Notes: a model not told the origin generated them from the letters alone. A stretch of DNA of 64,000 nt from an uncultured bacterium (GCA_949297765.1 CASFTV010000026.1:1-64000); one strand, 5' to 3'. Positions 1-9,552 are shown, counted from the first letter of the stretch. Made by a program: numbers and translations.

Positions 1-97
1 TCGGGGCTTGGACATTTGGAAAACTGGCAGTCAATCCTAAAATCGGCATTGGTATCTGGCAGAATTTATTATTCAATTATTTATGACGTTACACTTA

Positions 98-130
98 CTG
101 GATGCAAGTTCTCCTGACAACCGCATCCAG
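98..130. terminator. Stem-loop downstream of the first operon
   Basis: An 8-bp perfect inverted repeat (CTGGATGC at 98-105 and GCATCCAG at 123-130) with a 17-nt loop lies just past the stop of the leftmost minus-strand gene. There is no T-run on the minus strand, so it is not a textbook intrinsic terminator. An in-frame plus-strand stretch from position 3 to a TGA at 84-86 could be the tail of a convergent gene, in which case this hairpin would sit between two converging genes. Both readings are inference. Confidence 0.3.
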
Positions 131-153
131 AAGATCGGGAAATTGTCCGCGGG

Positions 154-1068
154 TTACAGAATCCGGAATTCGATATTGTCAAAATAGACTTCGGCTGTTT
201 CCGGAGAACGAAGCAGGGCAAACCGAAGTTTGCAAAGATGATCTTGAAGCGCGGTATAGGTATTTGAATCCTCGGGAATGCGATACTGAAAACAAATCTG
301 CGTCCAGTCCGGTTCCGCTTTGAATTTATAAAGTTTGTACAAATGCCGGTTCTGACCGGGACGGCCGCAGTCAAGCATCAGCTGAACGGAGACGGTATTC
401 CGCGCGGAACGCACCCAGAAACGGATGTCGGCTGTCCGGCCCGGAATCAGAGGAAGATCGCCGGAAACAATTTTTGTTTCTTCATGACTCTTTTTCCGCA
501 GGCGCAGGCTTCGTTCGCCACACAGGAAGGTCGGAGAATCCGTCACAGAAAACTCCTCGGGAGAAGAGACCACATGAGGCAGAAAATCATTACCGCTTTC
601 AAAATCTCCGTGGACAAGAAGGTTGCGGCTGAGGGAGGAGATCTCCCTCAAGGAAAAATTCCGGACCGCCACCTGCGCGGAAACGCCGGGATTGATATAC
701 AGAGTAAAACGCCCATTTCCCGCATCAAAGGTCCGGAAATAGAGAGCAATTCTGGAATACTTCTCTCCGCCGCGCCATCGGACATATGAAACACAGGGTT
801 TTCCATGTCTGGTATCACGGAAGGCCACCTGGGTATGCACGGAGCTGTTCGAACTGCGTCCGTCAAACTCAAGGAGGTAAAAGGCATTGGGTTTCAGTAC
901 GGGACTTTTCAGTTCCAATGCCGGCCAGGTCCGGCTTCCGTCGAAGTTGATCGCATACTCGTTTTCCGCGATCTTTTTCCACTCCCGGTTGTGGCGGAGA
1001 ACGGAAAGATCCATTGCCGAAACGCCGGCGGAGACGATCAGACAGGCAAGAAATAACATGCGTTTCAT
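154..1068 (-). CDS. Exported carbohydrate-binding-like protein (CBM4/9-type fold)
   Basis: The 304-residue product begins with a Sec signal peptide (basic M-K-R, hydrophobic core, A-x-A-like site near residue 18). The C-terminal half has the look of a CBM4/9-type beta-sandwich: a G-D-F-E-S-G start near residue 150, a W-x-Q-I-C-F strand and the ending V-Y-F-D-N-I-E-F. The N-terminal half resembles a second, weaker copy of the same fold. No catalytic domain is visible. It probably binds glycan outside the cytoplasm on behalf of the enzyme encoded immediately upstream, whose stop lies 10 bp away, so the two are almost certainly co-transcribed. An AGGA sequence precedes the chosen ATG. The binding specificity is unknown. 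Confidence 0.75.
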   Translation of the reverse strand: MKRMLFLACLIVSAGVSAMDLSVLRHNREWKKIAENEYAINFDGSRTWPALELKSPVLKPNAFYLLEFDGRSSNSSVHTQVAFRDTRHGKPCVSYVRWRGGEKYSRIALYFRTFDAGNGRFTLYINPGVSAQVAVRNFSLREISSLSRNLLVHGDFESGNDFLPHVVSSPEEFSVTDSPTFLCGERSLRLRKKSHEETKIVSGDLPLIPGRTADIRFWVRSARNTVSVQLMLDCGRPGQNRHLYKLYKFKAEPDWTQICFQYRIPEDSNTYTALQDHLCKLRFALLRSPETAEVYFDNIEFRIL

Positions 1069-1078
1069 AAGAAGATTC

Positions 1079-4012
1079 CTATTTTACAAGACTGAAGGAA
1101 CAGCGGTTGCGGAACAGCCGGAGACCGTTGCCAAGCTGTGTTTCTGTTTTTTTTGTTCCATCCCGGTCATTGATTTTCACATCAAAACCGAGCAGGGGAC
1201 CGGTCCGGACCGGGATCGTCAAAGTGAATGAATAGCCGTCCGGAAGCTGTTTCAAGTCAAGCTGACACTCCTCCGCTTTAACGGAAGAACCATCCGCATG
1301 AAGTTTTTCCGTATCCCGCGGCAGGACAAACAGACGGAAGGTCTGCGGAGTATAAACCTGAGCATGACGGGGTGGAAGATACAGCGGGTCTGTGTCAAAA
1401 AACAGCTCCACACAGTCGTTTTCCCAGAACGGACGCGATCCGGAAGGCCCGGAATTCGAGGAATCGCGGACAATCATGGAAAGGTGGATCTGATCTTTCG
1501 TGAACGAGATCGTCCCTTTCGCGTTTTTCATCCGGAACTCTTTGTTGATGAGCTTGTTCTCCACGATCTCCAGCGGGAAATGAAGCATGGAGCTCTTGTT
1601 CCAGATCAGGAGTTCCGGCGTTTTTCCATTATCCGGAATGCGTTTTACCGGGATCGCAAGCGGCAAGTGTCCGCCGATGGGAAGGGTAAACGGGACCGGT
1701 TCCCGTGCGGCAAATCCGCCGTTGGCGACACCGGCAACGCCCGTCTGTTCTTTTCCGGAATCATTGTGCAGCATGACGTAAAGGGTATTTCCGGCAAGCC
1801 GGGCGAGCTGGCCTGTGCTGATCGGCTGCTCAAGACGAAGCGGGAGCTGTTCCAGTTTCTGGAGAAATTCCTCTTCGGAGCAGGAATCCGCAGTCAGGTA
1901 GAACGGAGCGATTCCAATCGTTTTCACTCCGGACGGCTCCGGATTGCCGAAAAGATCCATCACATGAAAACCGGAAAGATCCCCGGAAACGCCCGGTTTC
2001 TTCAGATAATTCCAGATGGCGGCGATCATTTTTCCGTTTTTGCGGTACGCATAGCAGATGATCCCGTGCGGATAGCGGATTTTTTTGACGGTTTTGGCTC
2101 CTTCAAAGAGTCGCGCCAGAGCGTTGTAGGCGACAAAATTTTCCGAGGGAATCAGTTCATGAAAATTGGAATTGGCTTTCATGTTCGGCGTCAGCATTTT
2201 CTTCCAGAGATAATTTCCCGGAATTGCGATGGACTGCACACTTCCTTCTCCGAGATCCACCAGAAAACGCCAGACAACATGGTGAGGCTGACAAAGGGTT
2301 TCCTCATAGGCGTTATGCTTGACATCCTGATCAATCAGAAAATAGAGTTCCGTATTCCAAAGCGGCATCTCCGGCACTCCGTATGACTTCATTTCCGAAC
2401 GCAGGTCGGCGATGTACGCATCCGCAGGGCGTGCGGCCCCCAGTTCGCGACCTCGATAGGGATGAAAACTGACGGCATCCACATACTTCAGTCCGCCGCC
2501 TTTGACACAGGCCTTCATCCACGGGGTTGCGGAAGCTCCGTAGTCGGAGGTCAGACAGAATCCGGAGATTTTTGCCGCGGGATCCGCTTTCCGGATCGCG
2601 TCATGCGCCGCCTTCAGATAGCGCAGATAGACGTCCGGACCGAGAAACAGATTCGGCTCGTTGACAATTTCATACACAGGAACCCGCCCCTTGAGATGTT
2701 CGACGGTCCGGTAAATATATTTATGATAAAGCTCCACAGGAGGAAGAAGAATATGTCCCTGAAGTTTCGGCATCACGTTCGGCGGATTTTTCTTCAAACG
2801 TGTGCAGAGTCCTTCCGCCCACAGCGGTTTCTGCTGGGGCCGGTGCTTTTCAAACTGATCGCTGAATCCGTTGCCGATCACCGGGAACAAGGTGATGCCA
2901 TATTTCTCGTAAAGGTTGATCTGCCGGTCCAGATGGGTGAAATCAAACTTGTCCCGCACCCATTCGACGGATGGCCAGTCAACACCGCGCACGCCTCCGT
3001 CATGGTCGCGCAGAATCCGGCATCCGGCCTTTGCCAGCAGTTCAAAGCGTTTTTCAAACGGCGCATTGTATACGAGATACGCCGGATGCTCCGTCTGCGG
3101 CAGAATCTGGTATGCCAGTCCGCCGTTGAACGCAACGACAAAGTCGCGGTGAATATCGAACGGTTTCGCTTCATACTTCCCGATCACGGAAAAAAAGGTG
3201 TCATGCGTTTTCAGGCCCGGTGCGGAAAGGGTGATCCGGATTCCGCCGTAGCGCTCCAGTTTCCGGCCCGTCAGAGGAATCCGTTTGACTTCGCCGGGAT
3301 TCAGCGAGAGGGAACGGCGTTCCGAAAAAAGCACCTTTCCCGTGTACTCGTCGCGTCCCGTCACCACGACCTGCCCGGTATACGTTTCCCCGCTCGGATT
3401 GAATGCCTTCAGAGTCATCTCCGCGGATTCCCCGCGCAAATACAGCGACTGGCCGATCTCGACAACCGCTTCCGGAACATCGGATTCGGGCGCATCCGCC
3501 CGGTCGATCCGCAGACCGTCGATGAAAATATCCGAAGCGATTTCCTTGTCGCGCCGGGAGGGACGGATTGAAAGATGATGGAATCCTCCTCGTGCATCCG
3601 TCGTGAAAATACACTCATATGAGCTCCATTCCTTTGTCAGACGGATGGTTTTCCCGAGAAAAGTCCACTTCGGATCGACCTTTCCAATGGCGAAACGCAG
3701 AGATTCCCCTCCTGTGCTGCTCTTCATCTTCGCAGACAGCCGGTAGCGCGTGGACGGTTTCAGACGAAACTCTTTGGAATAGAGATAGAAATGTTCCGCA
3801 AACGGGTTTTCAATCTGAAGAGACTGCCTTCCTTCTCCGGGTGCGCCCGCAGCGGTTTTCAGAGGAAGGAATTTCAACTCCGGATTGGTGTCCGTACGCA
3901 GATATTTTTCAAGGGCGAATCCATCCGTTCCCAGTTCAAAAGATCCGTTGAAAATGGTATTTGCCCCAAGCGCAGCGGGGAAAAAAAGACAGAGAAGGAA
4001 ACTTCGAATCAT
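1079..4012 (-). CDS. Exported multidomain glycoside hydrolase, clan GH-A (GH39-like)
   Basis: The 977-residue product has a signal peptide (cleavage near residue 17), a CBM4/9-like domain (about 17-165), an Ig-like linker domain (about 180-275), a TIM-barrel catalytic domain (about 280-600) and a C-terminal CBM9-like domain (about 815-975, with W-E-N-D-C-V-E-L-F-F-D). In the barrel, Glu452 in I-V-N-E-P-N fits the acid/base and Glu555 in W-N-T-E-L-Y fits the nucleophile of clan GH-A. The overall pattern is closest to GH39 or neighbouring families, and the substrate cannot be read from sequence. The start at 4012 is preferred over an ATG 18 bp upstream because AAGGAGAG stands just before it. 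It lies between a pseudopilin gene and a CBM-like gene in one operon. Confidence 0.8.
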   Translation of the reverse strand: MIRSFLLCLFFPAALGANTIFNGSFELGTDGFALEKYLRTDTNPELKFLPLKTAAGAPGEGRQSLQIENPFAEHFYLYSKEFRLKPSTRYRLSAKMKSSTGGESLRFAIGKVDPKWTFLGKTIRLTKEWSSYECIFTTDARGGFHHLSIRPSRRDKEIASDIFIDGLRIDRADAPESDVPEAVVEIGQSLYLRGESAEMTLKAFNPSGETYTGQVVVTGRDEYTGKVLFSERRSLSLNPGEVKRIPLTGRKLERYGGIRITLSAPGLKTHDTFFSVIGKYEAKPFDIHRDFVVAFNGGLAYQILPQTEHPAYLVYNAPFEKRFELLAKAGCRILRDHDGGVRGVDWPSVEWVRDKFDFTHLDRQINLYEKYGITLFPVIGNGFSDQFEKHRPQQKPLWAEGLCTRLKKNPPNVMPKLQGHILLPPVELYHKYIYRTVEHLKGRVPVYEIVNEPNLFLGPDVYLRYLKAAHDAIRKADPAAKISGFCLTSDYGASATPWMKACVKGGGLKYVDAVSFHPYRGRELGAARPADAYIADLRSEMKSYGVPEMPLWNTELYFLIDQDVKHNAYEETLCQPHHVVWRFLVDLGEGSVQSIAIPGNYLWKKMLTPNMKANSNFHELIPSENFVAYNALARLFEGAKTVKKIRYPHGIICYAYRKNGKMIAAIWNYLKKPGVSGDLSGFHVMDLFGNPEPSGVKTIGIAPFYLTADSCSEEEFLQKLEQLPLRLEQPISTGQLARLAGNTLYVMLHNDSGKEQTGVAGVANGGFAAREPVPFTLPIGGHLPLAIPVKRIPDNGKTPELLIWNKSSMLHFPLEIVENKLINKEFRMKNAKGTISFTKDQIHLSMIVRDSSNSGPSGSRPFWENDCVELFFDTDPLYLPPRHAQVYTPQTFRLFVLPRDTEKLHADGSSVKAEECQLDLKQLPDGYSFTLTIPVRTGPLLGFDVKINDRDGTKKTETQLGNGLRLFRNRCSFSLVK

Positions 4013-4036
4013 GAAAAACTCTCCTTGCATTGAAAT

Positions 4037-4813
4037 TTATTTCGGCCAATAGGGATATGCGCGTTCCGTTTCGCCAAGATTCTGGACGCCGAAACGCCAG
4101 CGGCGGTTGTAGGTGATGTCAGACACATTCCCGGCTGTTTCCTGAAAAACATGGCCGTCGACCGCCAGAAGGTTATCTTTTCTCTGATGGCGGTGACCGG
4201 GATAGGCGTTCAATTTTGTCGCATTGGAAATCTTCATGGAGGCATATACATCATCCTGACTTATATAGTCTGAATTCAGCTCGTTCAAGGAGAAATTGAA
4301 ATCTCTCATAATTGCAATTTCCGACGGCTGTTTGCATTTTGTGAGCAGCCGCTGCGCATACAATTCATTGGTTCCAAATCCGGCAAATGCATTCCAGGCA
4401 TAAGAGGTCAGCGGGACGGTTCCCAAGCCGCGTCCGGCTGCGCTGGACCCCCACCAGCAGCTCTGGTCATCCGCGGTCGGACAGAAGAACACCTTGTTCA
4501 GCCGTTCATCAACGGGGATCTCCCCCTTGACCAGATACGGATGAAGTTTGGATACAAACTGCGGACGCATTTTGATCTTCGTGATCACTCCCTCGTCAAA
4601 TCCGGGTTGATAATCCAGATTGTCTCCGGCATACTGAACCATCGCCAGACCGAACTGCTTGGCGTTGGCTGCACAGGAAATCTGCCGCGCCCGGTCCCGC
4701 GCTGAATTCAATGCGGGAAGCAGGAGCGAAACAAGAATGGAAATCACCGCAACCACAATCAGAAGTTCAATCAAAGAAAAATAAAAAAGAGATTTGCCAA
4801 CCATTCGATGCAT
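4037..4813 (-). CDS. Pseudopilin-like protein (prepilin-type N-terminus, D-G-H C-terminal motif)
   Basis: The 258-residue protein opens with a short basic segment, then [11 protein letters not shown] and a hydrophobic helix ending [10 protein letters not shown], the signature of type IV pilin and type II secretion pseudopilin N-termini. Glu at +5 of the mature helix is present, but the residue before the Phe is Tyr, not Gly. The C-terminal globular part carries H-R-H followed by L-L-A-V-D-G-H, the motif of the processing-associated prepilin families common in Planctomycetes and Lentisphaerota. GGAGG lies about 6 nt before the ATG at 4813, which decides the start against a TTG upstream. It is the first gene of the operon, ahead of the GH39-like enzyme 24 bp downstream. 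Confidence 0.85.
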   Translation of the reverse strand: MHRMVGKSLFYFSLIELLIVVAVISILVSLLLPALNSARDRARQISCAANAKQFGLAMVQYAGDNLDYQPGFDEGVITKIKMRPQFVSKLHPYLVKGEIPVDERLNKVFFCPTADDQSCWWGSSAAGRGLGTVPLTSYAWNAFAGFGTNELYAQRLLTKCKQPSEIAIMRDFNFSLNELNSDYISQDDVYASMKISNATKLNAYPGHRHQRKDNLLAVDGHVFQETAGNVSDITYNRRWRFGVQNLGETERAYPYWPK

Positions 4814-4848
4814 CTTCAGTCCTCCCAATAGATTTGTTCTTTTGCATC

Positions 4849-4877
4849 ATTATACAACATGAATTGCAATTCAGCAA
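4849..4877 (-). promoter_or_regulatory. Sigma70-type promoter of the pseudopilin-GH39-like-CBM operon
   Basis: On the minus strand TATAAT (4849-4854) is separated by 17 bp from TTGCTG (4872-4877). A perfect 12-bp palindrome, GAATTGCAATTC (4861-4872), fills the spacer up to the -35 box and is a possible operator. The expected start of transcription is about 30 nt upstream of the pseudopilin ATG. Confidence 0.55.
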
Positions 4878-4885
4878 GACAGAGA

Positions 4886-4919
4886 TGTGCATAAAAACAA
4901 ACCGATTGTGCAAAAAAAA
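4886..4919 (-). promoter_or_regulatory. Direct-repeat candidate activator site upstream of the pseudopilin operon
   Basis: Two like-oriented copies of TGTGCA followed by an A-rich run lie at 4886-4897 and 4907-4919, 21 bp (two helical turns) apart, just upstream of the -35 box. AraC-family activators typically bind such direct repeats. The same motif occurs in tandem upstream of the GH3 gene (50987-51009). The AraC gene at 5024-5854 is the nearest candidate regulator. This assignment is inference. Confidence 0.4.
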
Positions 4920-5023
4920 TGAAAGAGTGCCTGGAATCTCCGGATTTTATGCAAAACCTCCTTCCGGGAAATAGAAGTGCAGCTCCATGACTCCTTCAAA
5001 AGGAGAAACGCCGGCGTTTTCTG

Positions 5024-5854
5024 TCAGAGCATCTCATCCGAAGCCTTCCGGTATCGGAACGGAGTATACCCCGTGACCTTCCGGAATGCTCGGATAAAAT
5101 AGATTCCGGAAAACGAAAGTTTTTCCGCAATCACGGAAACCGGATCATCCGTGGTTCTCAGAAGATGTTTCGCATACAGGATCTTCTGATTCAGAATGAA
5201 TTGCGAAGGTGAAAGCGAATAGAATCTCCCCCAGTGCAGATAAAATGAGCGGCGCGACATTCCGCAGGAAGCGATCAACTGTGGGAGGTCGATTTTTTCC
5301 AGACAGTGCGAACAGAGATAAGAGGCTGCCATCCGGATTTTCTTTTCGTTGAAGTCCGGCGCATGAGCCATGGAATCCCGACAAAGATAGAGTTCCAGCA
5401 GGATTCTCCAGAATACGGCATCAATCTGTTCCGGTGTTCCTGGGGAATGGAGCTGCTCTGCATGGCGGTCGCTCTCTTCAAAGAGCATGTCCAGATTTCG
5501 GGTGCGGACGATCGGCCAGATCAGAGAGGAAAAATCCATTCCGTACCGTTCCATGACCGGAATGGATTCTGGGGGATAGTAGAAATAACGGACGATCCGC
5601 TGCCCCGAAGATCTGTACCAGTATCGGGATCCCGGTCTTTTCAGAATCACATGGGGAAAAGGTGTTCGATATTCCCGTCCGTTGATGATGTCGACAGCGT
5701 ATTCCTCTGTGTCGGAAAGACGGATGCAGATCTCCAGCTGCGAATATTTCAGATTCCCGCTGACCACCGGTCCTTCGCAGCGTCCGTAGCGGAGAACCGG
5801 GAAATCCGTATGAATCCGCCGGAGGTTCTCCGGAACCACATAAGTCGACAACAT
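5024..5854 (-). CDS. AraC-family transcriptional regulator
   Basis: The 276-residue protein has a C-terminal double helix-turn-helix of the AraC/XylS type (about residues 175-272). The first HTH is around I-A-S-C-G-M-S-R-R-S-F and the second around S-V-I-A-E-K-L-S-F-S-G, ending G-Y-T-P-F-R-Y-R-K. The N-terminal sensor contains V-I-L-K-R-P-G and a Y-Y-P-P-E-S segment shared with the two AraC proteins next to the GH36 genes (31616-32458 and 42654-43493), so the three form one paralogous group. GAGG lies 9 nt before the ATG. It is upstream of, and in the same direction as, the pseudopilin operon, and probably controls it. The effector is unknown. Confidence 0.85.
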   Translation of the reverse strand: MLSTYVVPENLRRIHTDFPVLRYGRCEGPVVSGNLKYSQLEICIRLSDTEEYAVDIINGREYRTPFPHVILKRPGSRYWYRSSGQRIVRYFYYPPESIPVMERYGMDFSSLIWPIVRTRNLDMLFEESDRHAEQLHSPGTPEQIDAVFWRILLELYLCRDSMAHAPDFNEKKIRMAASYLCSHCLEKIDLPQLIASCGMSRRSFYLHWGRFYSLSPSQFILNQKILYAKHLLRTTDDPVSVIAEKLSFSGIYFIRAFRKVTGYTPFRYRKASDEML

Positions 5855-6521
5855 CTGTTCTAACCTCTTTTTTTATCCACTCCTGCAGGGATAATTTTTC
5901 TCTGCGGTACGGCTTCCGATCAGGCATATCTACTATACTGCTGCATTTCTCTTTTACAAGAGCTGAGAATCCGGAAAGATTCTTCAGGCGCAGGAGTTCT
6001 TCTGTTCACCGGAAACGCCTGCCGGTTGCGGGATGCCGTAGAGCAGGGGTGGGATGCGGTCAGAGTATTTTGGACTCTTTTTTTGGAAATCCCAAAATTC
6101 TCTTGTATTTTTTCTCTGTGAAATCCCGTTCAGCTTCACTTGGCGTTGGAATTCCTGTCCTTCAACGCCGGATGGGAAAACAACGGAGTCCTTATTAAAC
6201 GATCCTTTTGTGAGAATTCAGTTTCGATATCATGCGGTTTCTCTGGCATAAGAGCAATATGTCATGGGAGAAAATATCGTCAAATCCAATGCGTGAAAGA
6301 GCGTGCAGAATATGAATCCCCCGTTCAGAAAGGCGGTGCAGAAGAGTCGCCGCAATCACAGCCGGGTGTCACAAGAAGAGTATGGCGCCGGTGTCGCGGC
6401 GGCCGGTTCGCGAGCGCAGCGGATGACGGTTCCTTCTCCTGCCGCGGTTGTAGATCAAGAGCGGAAATCCTCTTTTCCGGCGGAAGAGACCGCTCTACCA
6501 TATTCCATTGAGGGATTCTTC
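5855..6521. other. Gene-free interval between two AraC genes
   Basis: These 667 bp hold the upstream region of the AraC gene at 5024-5854 and the 3' flank of the AraC gene at 6522-7433. I see no recognisable protein in any frame. Open frames of up to about 160 codons on the plus strand partly overlap the neighbouring AraC gene and have no family features. Confidence 0.5.
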
Positions 6522-7433
6522 TTATGTGAAGTCCGTTTTCCGAAAAACGCTCGGAGAAAATCCGGTCATGCGGCGGAATTCCGAAGAGAAATAATACGGA
6601 TTGCAGTACCCCAGCTGATAGGCGATTTCCTTCAAGGAATTTTCCGTATGTTTGAGAAGATATTTCGCCTGTTCAATCCGGCAGGAAAGACGGTATTCGA
6701 CCGGCGTCATCCGATATTTTTTCTTAAAGAGTTTTTCGAGCCAGGAAACGCTCATGTGCAGTTCGTCAGCCAGATTTTGGATTGAAAGTTCCTCATCCAG
6801 ATTCTGCTCCAGGCGTTCCACAAGAATGTTCAGAAGATTCCGGGACGTCCGCGCCGGGCGGGTATGGAGAGAAAGAAAGGTCAGCAGTTCATGGCATTTT
6901 CCCATAAGAAGCGGAATGTCTGAGGGAGTGTTGCTCTGAATCAGCTCGCCGATTCTGTGAAAGAGAGAGAGCAATCCTTCCGGAGATTCCAGGGGAAAAC
7001 AGGAGACCTTGTTCAAGCCCAGCGTTTCACTGATGGAAACCAGATTCACCCCTTTGAATTCAATCACTTTTTTATGATAAAAGTGCGGATAGACTGTTTC
7101 GAAACGGTAACTGCAGCCGGAAGGAATCACGATGACATCTCCGGAAGAAAGATGGTATTCTCTGTCCTCGCAGAAATAATTCAAACGTCCTTTTTCGATC
7201 AGAACGACGATCAGGTAACGGCAGAACTCCTCCCGGAAAATAACGGGGATTCTCCGTCGCGTTTCTTCATAGGCAAACGGACGAATCGGCCACGAGTTCT
7301 GCCCCGGGAAATCCCACAGGTGCAGAATTCCAATCTCCTTCTTCTTGAAATCGCCGGAAAAAATCCGGATGTTCTGATTCTTTTTTCGTGCCATTTTATC
7401 TGAAAATCCATATGAATTAGTCTTATAATCCAT
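6522..7433 (-). CDS. AraC-family regulator with cupin-like sensor domain
   Basis: The 303-residue product has an N-terminal cupin-like effector domain (L-S-S-G-D-V-I-V-I-P-S-G around residue 95) and a C-terminal AraC DNA-binding domain (about 200-300; first HTH near L-A-D-E-L-H-M-S, second near I-A-Y-Q-L-G-Y-C-N-P-Y-Y-F). The R-F-E-T, K-G-V-N-L and E-T-L-G-L-N segments match the AraC protein at 55745-56641, showing common descent. It is divergent from the glycosidase operon at 7558. The start is uncertain: neither ATG has a good ribosome binding site. The downstream ATG at 7394 is attractive because direct repeats at 7408-7443 overlap the longer reading. Confidence 0.82.
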   Translation of the reverse strand: MDYKTNSYGFSDKMARKKNQNIRIFSGDFKKKEIGILHLWDFPGQNSWPIRPFAYEETRRRIPVIFREEFCRYLIVVLIEKGRLNYFCEDREYHLSSGDVIVIPSGCSYRFETVYPHFYHKKVIEFKGVNLVSISETLGLNKVSCFPLESPEGLLSLFHRIGELIQSNTPSDIPLLMGKCHELLTFLSLHTRPARTSRNLLNILVERLEQNLDEELSIQNLADELHMSVSWLEKLFKKKYRMTPVEYRLSCRIEQAKYLLKHTENSLKEIAYQLGYCNPYYFSSEFRRMTGFSPSVFRKTDFT

Positions 7434-7443
7434 ATTAATTTAG
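7408..7443. promoter_or_regulatory. Direct-repeat candidate operator in the divergent AraC/glycosidase region
   Basis: CCATATGAATTAG (7408-7420) and CCATATTAATTTAG (7430-7443) are near-identical direct repeats spaced 22 bp apart, about two helical turns. Their placement between divergent genes, just upstream of the plus-strand promoter, suits an AraC-type dimer site. If they are operators, the AraC gene more likely starts at 7394. Confidence 0.4.
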
Positions 7444-7455
7444 CATATTGCCATC

Positions 7456-7484
7456 TTGTTTTCAAACGGAAAATGTCGTATAAT
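7456..7484 (+). promoter_or_regulatory. Promoter of the (alpha/alpha)6 glycosidase operon
   Basis: TTGTTT (7456-7461) and TATAAT (7479-7484) are separated by 17 bp. The predicted leader to the ATG at 7558 is about 65 nt. The same TTGTTT-17-TATAAT arrangement appears ahead of the pseudopilin operon at 29716. Confidence 0.55.
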
Positions 7485-7557
7485 GAAAAAACAGAACAGC
7501 GGATGTATCTCTGCCGGGTCCGACAGGAATCCGCTTGAAAGAACGAAAGAGGCGGGA

Positions 7558-9477
7558 ATGAAGGAAATTTGCATCACACAGGAAACCATTCGGAATCATC
7601 GTTATACTCCGGCAGCCATCGGCAACGGGGACCTCTCCCTGCTGATCGACTGCGAGGGAATGCAGAGACAGACGGAGAGCGGATGGGGAAAACTCGTTCC
7701 CGGCATCTGGCGGGCAGGGCATCGGTACAACACCATGCGCGGCGAGCTGATCCCTTTCGGATATTTCCTGACCGATGTGCAGTCTGGAGATGGCGTACAG
7801 GAGTTCCGCCAGTCGCTGGATCCGCGCTGCGGACTGGTCAAATCCGACTGCGTGTACGGCGACGGAAGCCGGGTCGTTTCAGAAACATTCTGCTGTCTGC
7901 ACCGCAATGTCGTTGTTCTGAAGCGCCGCTGGGAGGCCCCGCCGGATCGTGAATTCCGCCTCCGCTACTGTTTCAACCCGAAGTATGCGGAACTGAACTG
8001 GAACGAGAACGGGACAATCGAATACTCCATTGACGGGATCCGGTTGTTCCATGGAGAAATCCGCTTCGAATCCGATGCGCCGTTCTCCTTCCGACGGGAA
8101 AATGATGCATTTGTCTGGTCCACGAAAGCCCGGGAATTCACGCTGTTTCTCCGGTTCGACGATTCCGGCCCGATCCGTTCTGCGGAAGAGCTTCTGGAAC
8201 AATCCCGCCGCAAATGGGACCCGTACTGGGAGGAGGGATATGTGAAAGTGCCTTCGGAAAAACTCCAGAGGGCATACGATCTTGCCCAGTACCATCTCCG
8301 GATCTCTTCAACGGCCTGGGGGATGCCGACCGGAATTTATGCCTCGCACTGGAACAGCCTGTTCTTTGCGTTCGACGAATATTTCATGTTCATGGGACTG
8401 GCGACCAGCGGACATCTGGAAACGGCCGCCCGGATTCCGGCGTTCCGTCATTCGATCCGTGCTTCCGCGAACCGGAGGATGGAGTCCGGAAAGGTGGCGC
8501 GCGAGCCGGGCGTTCTCTGCTATCCATGGGAGACCAATGAAATCGGAGAGGAAAATGCGTCGCGCGGGTTCTGGAACGATCATATTTTTCATGCGTCCCA
8601 CATTGCGCTGGCGGCGTATGAGGCGTTCCGGTTTTCCGGGGACCGCGTGCGGCTGGCGGAGCAGTGGTATCCGCTGATCTGGGGATCGGTGGAGTATCTC
8701 CGCATTGTCCATATTGTCCGGGGAAAAGACGGTACGGCGGAGATCGGATGCTGTACGGATCTGGAACGGCTCGGCGCCATGCGGACCAATCCGTTCATGA
8801 CCGCCTGCTCGGTGATCGCAACTCTGAGAGCCGCCGCGGAGACGGCGGAACTGCTCGGGAAGGATGCGGACCTTGTTCCGCTCTGGCGGCGTCTTGCGGA
8901 GGAGCTTCGGAAGAATCTGCCCCATGACGGAATCCGCTATCTTCCATATGAGGGATGCCCGCCGGACGTTCACAGCATCGGCCAGTTTGCGGGAATTTAT
9001 CCGTATGGGGTGCTGGACCCGGAAGATCCGCTTCAGAAAGGCGCGTGTGCTGATTATATTCAGGCGCGGGAGTCGTGCGGAAACATGTATGCCAGTGCCG
9101 GACGCGGAATCTGTTCCTGGTATCTGTGCTGGGAGTCGCTGATGGAGAGTTCGCGGGGAAACGGGGAGCGCGCCTGCGAGGTTCTGGAGACTCTGGCGGA
9201 TTCCTGCGGCTGTTTCGGAGAGCTTTTCGAGATCTATTCCTGCGGGTACCGTCCCTGGTTTACGACGGCGGAAGGGGAGATGGTCCATGCGTTGAACAAC
9301 ATGCTTCTCCAGTTTCATTCGGACGGGACTCCGAGAGTTGCTCCCGCGGTACCGTCCTCCTGGCGGGAGTTTGAATTCCGTCTTCAGGGTCGCGGAGGGA
9401 CTCGGATCGAAGCGGTGGTCCGGAACGGGACTCTGAAAACATGCAATCTCCTTCCTCCGAAAAGCAGAGAGGAATGA
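7558..9477 (+). CDS. Cytoplasmic (alpha/alpha)6-barrel glycosidase, family uncertain (GH65/GH95-like)
   Basis: The 639-residue product has no signal peptide. The N-terminal third is beta-rich (about 1-235, a super-sandwich-like domain). The rest is a helical (alpha/alpha)6 toroid with aromatic repeats such as A-S-H-W-N-S-L-F-F-A-F-D-E-Y and a Y-P-W-E-T-N-E-I-G-E-E segment that could carry the catalytic acid. The architecture is that of clan GH-L/GH-M type enzymes (GH65, GH95 and relatives), but I cannot place it in one family. The start at 7558 is preferred over upstream ATGs because of the purine-rich AAGAGGCGGG in front and because the protein core begins there. It heads an operon with a pseudopilin and a large exported GH-A protein. 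Confidence 0.7.
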   Translation: MKEICITQETIRNHRYTPAAIGNGDLSLLIDCEGMQRQTESGWGKLVPGIWRAGHRYNTMRGELIPFGYFLTDVQSGDGVQEFRQSLDPRCGLVKSDCVYGDGSRVVSETFCCLHRNVVVLKRRWEAPPDREFRLRYCFNPKYAELNWNENGTIEYSIDGIRLFHGEIRFESDAPFSFRRENDAFVWSTKAREFTLFLRFDDSGPIRSAEELLEQSRRKWDPYWEEGYVKVPSEKLQRAYDLAQYHLRISSTAWGMPTGIYASHWNSLFFAFDEYFMFMGLATSGHLETAARIPAFRHSIRASANRRMESGKVAREPGVLCYPWETNEIGEENASRGFWNDHIFHASHIALAAYEAFRFSGDRVRLAEQWYPLIWGSVEYLRIVHIVRGKDGTAEIGCCTDLERLGAMRTNPFMTACSVIATLRAAAETAELLGKDADLVPLWRRLAEELRKNLPHDGIRYLPYEGCPPDVHSIGQFAGIYPYGVLDPEDPLQKGACADYIQARESCGNMYASAGRGICSWYLCWESLMESSRGNGERACEVLETLADSCGCFGELFEIYSCGYRPWFTTAEGEMVHALNNMLLQFHSDGTPRVAPAVPSSWREFEFRLQGRGGTRIEAVVRNGTLKTCNLLPPKSREE

Positions 9478-9552
9478 CGGGAACTCCGGATGATGGTCCG
9501 CAATGAGCTTTAGGATAAATCGGCAAGAGCGAATAAACAGGAGGAAAAGACT

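Noticed and set aside
6303-6785. Plus-strand open frame of 160 codons partly in the interval between two AraC genes
   Set aside because: Its second half is antisense to the AraC DNA-binding domain and the first half has no recognisable features.
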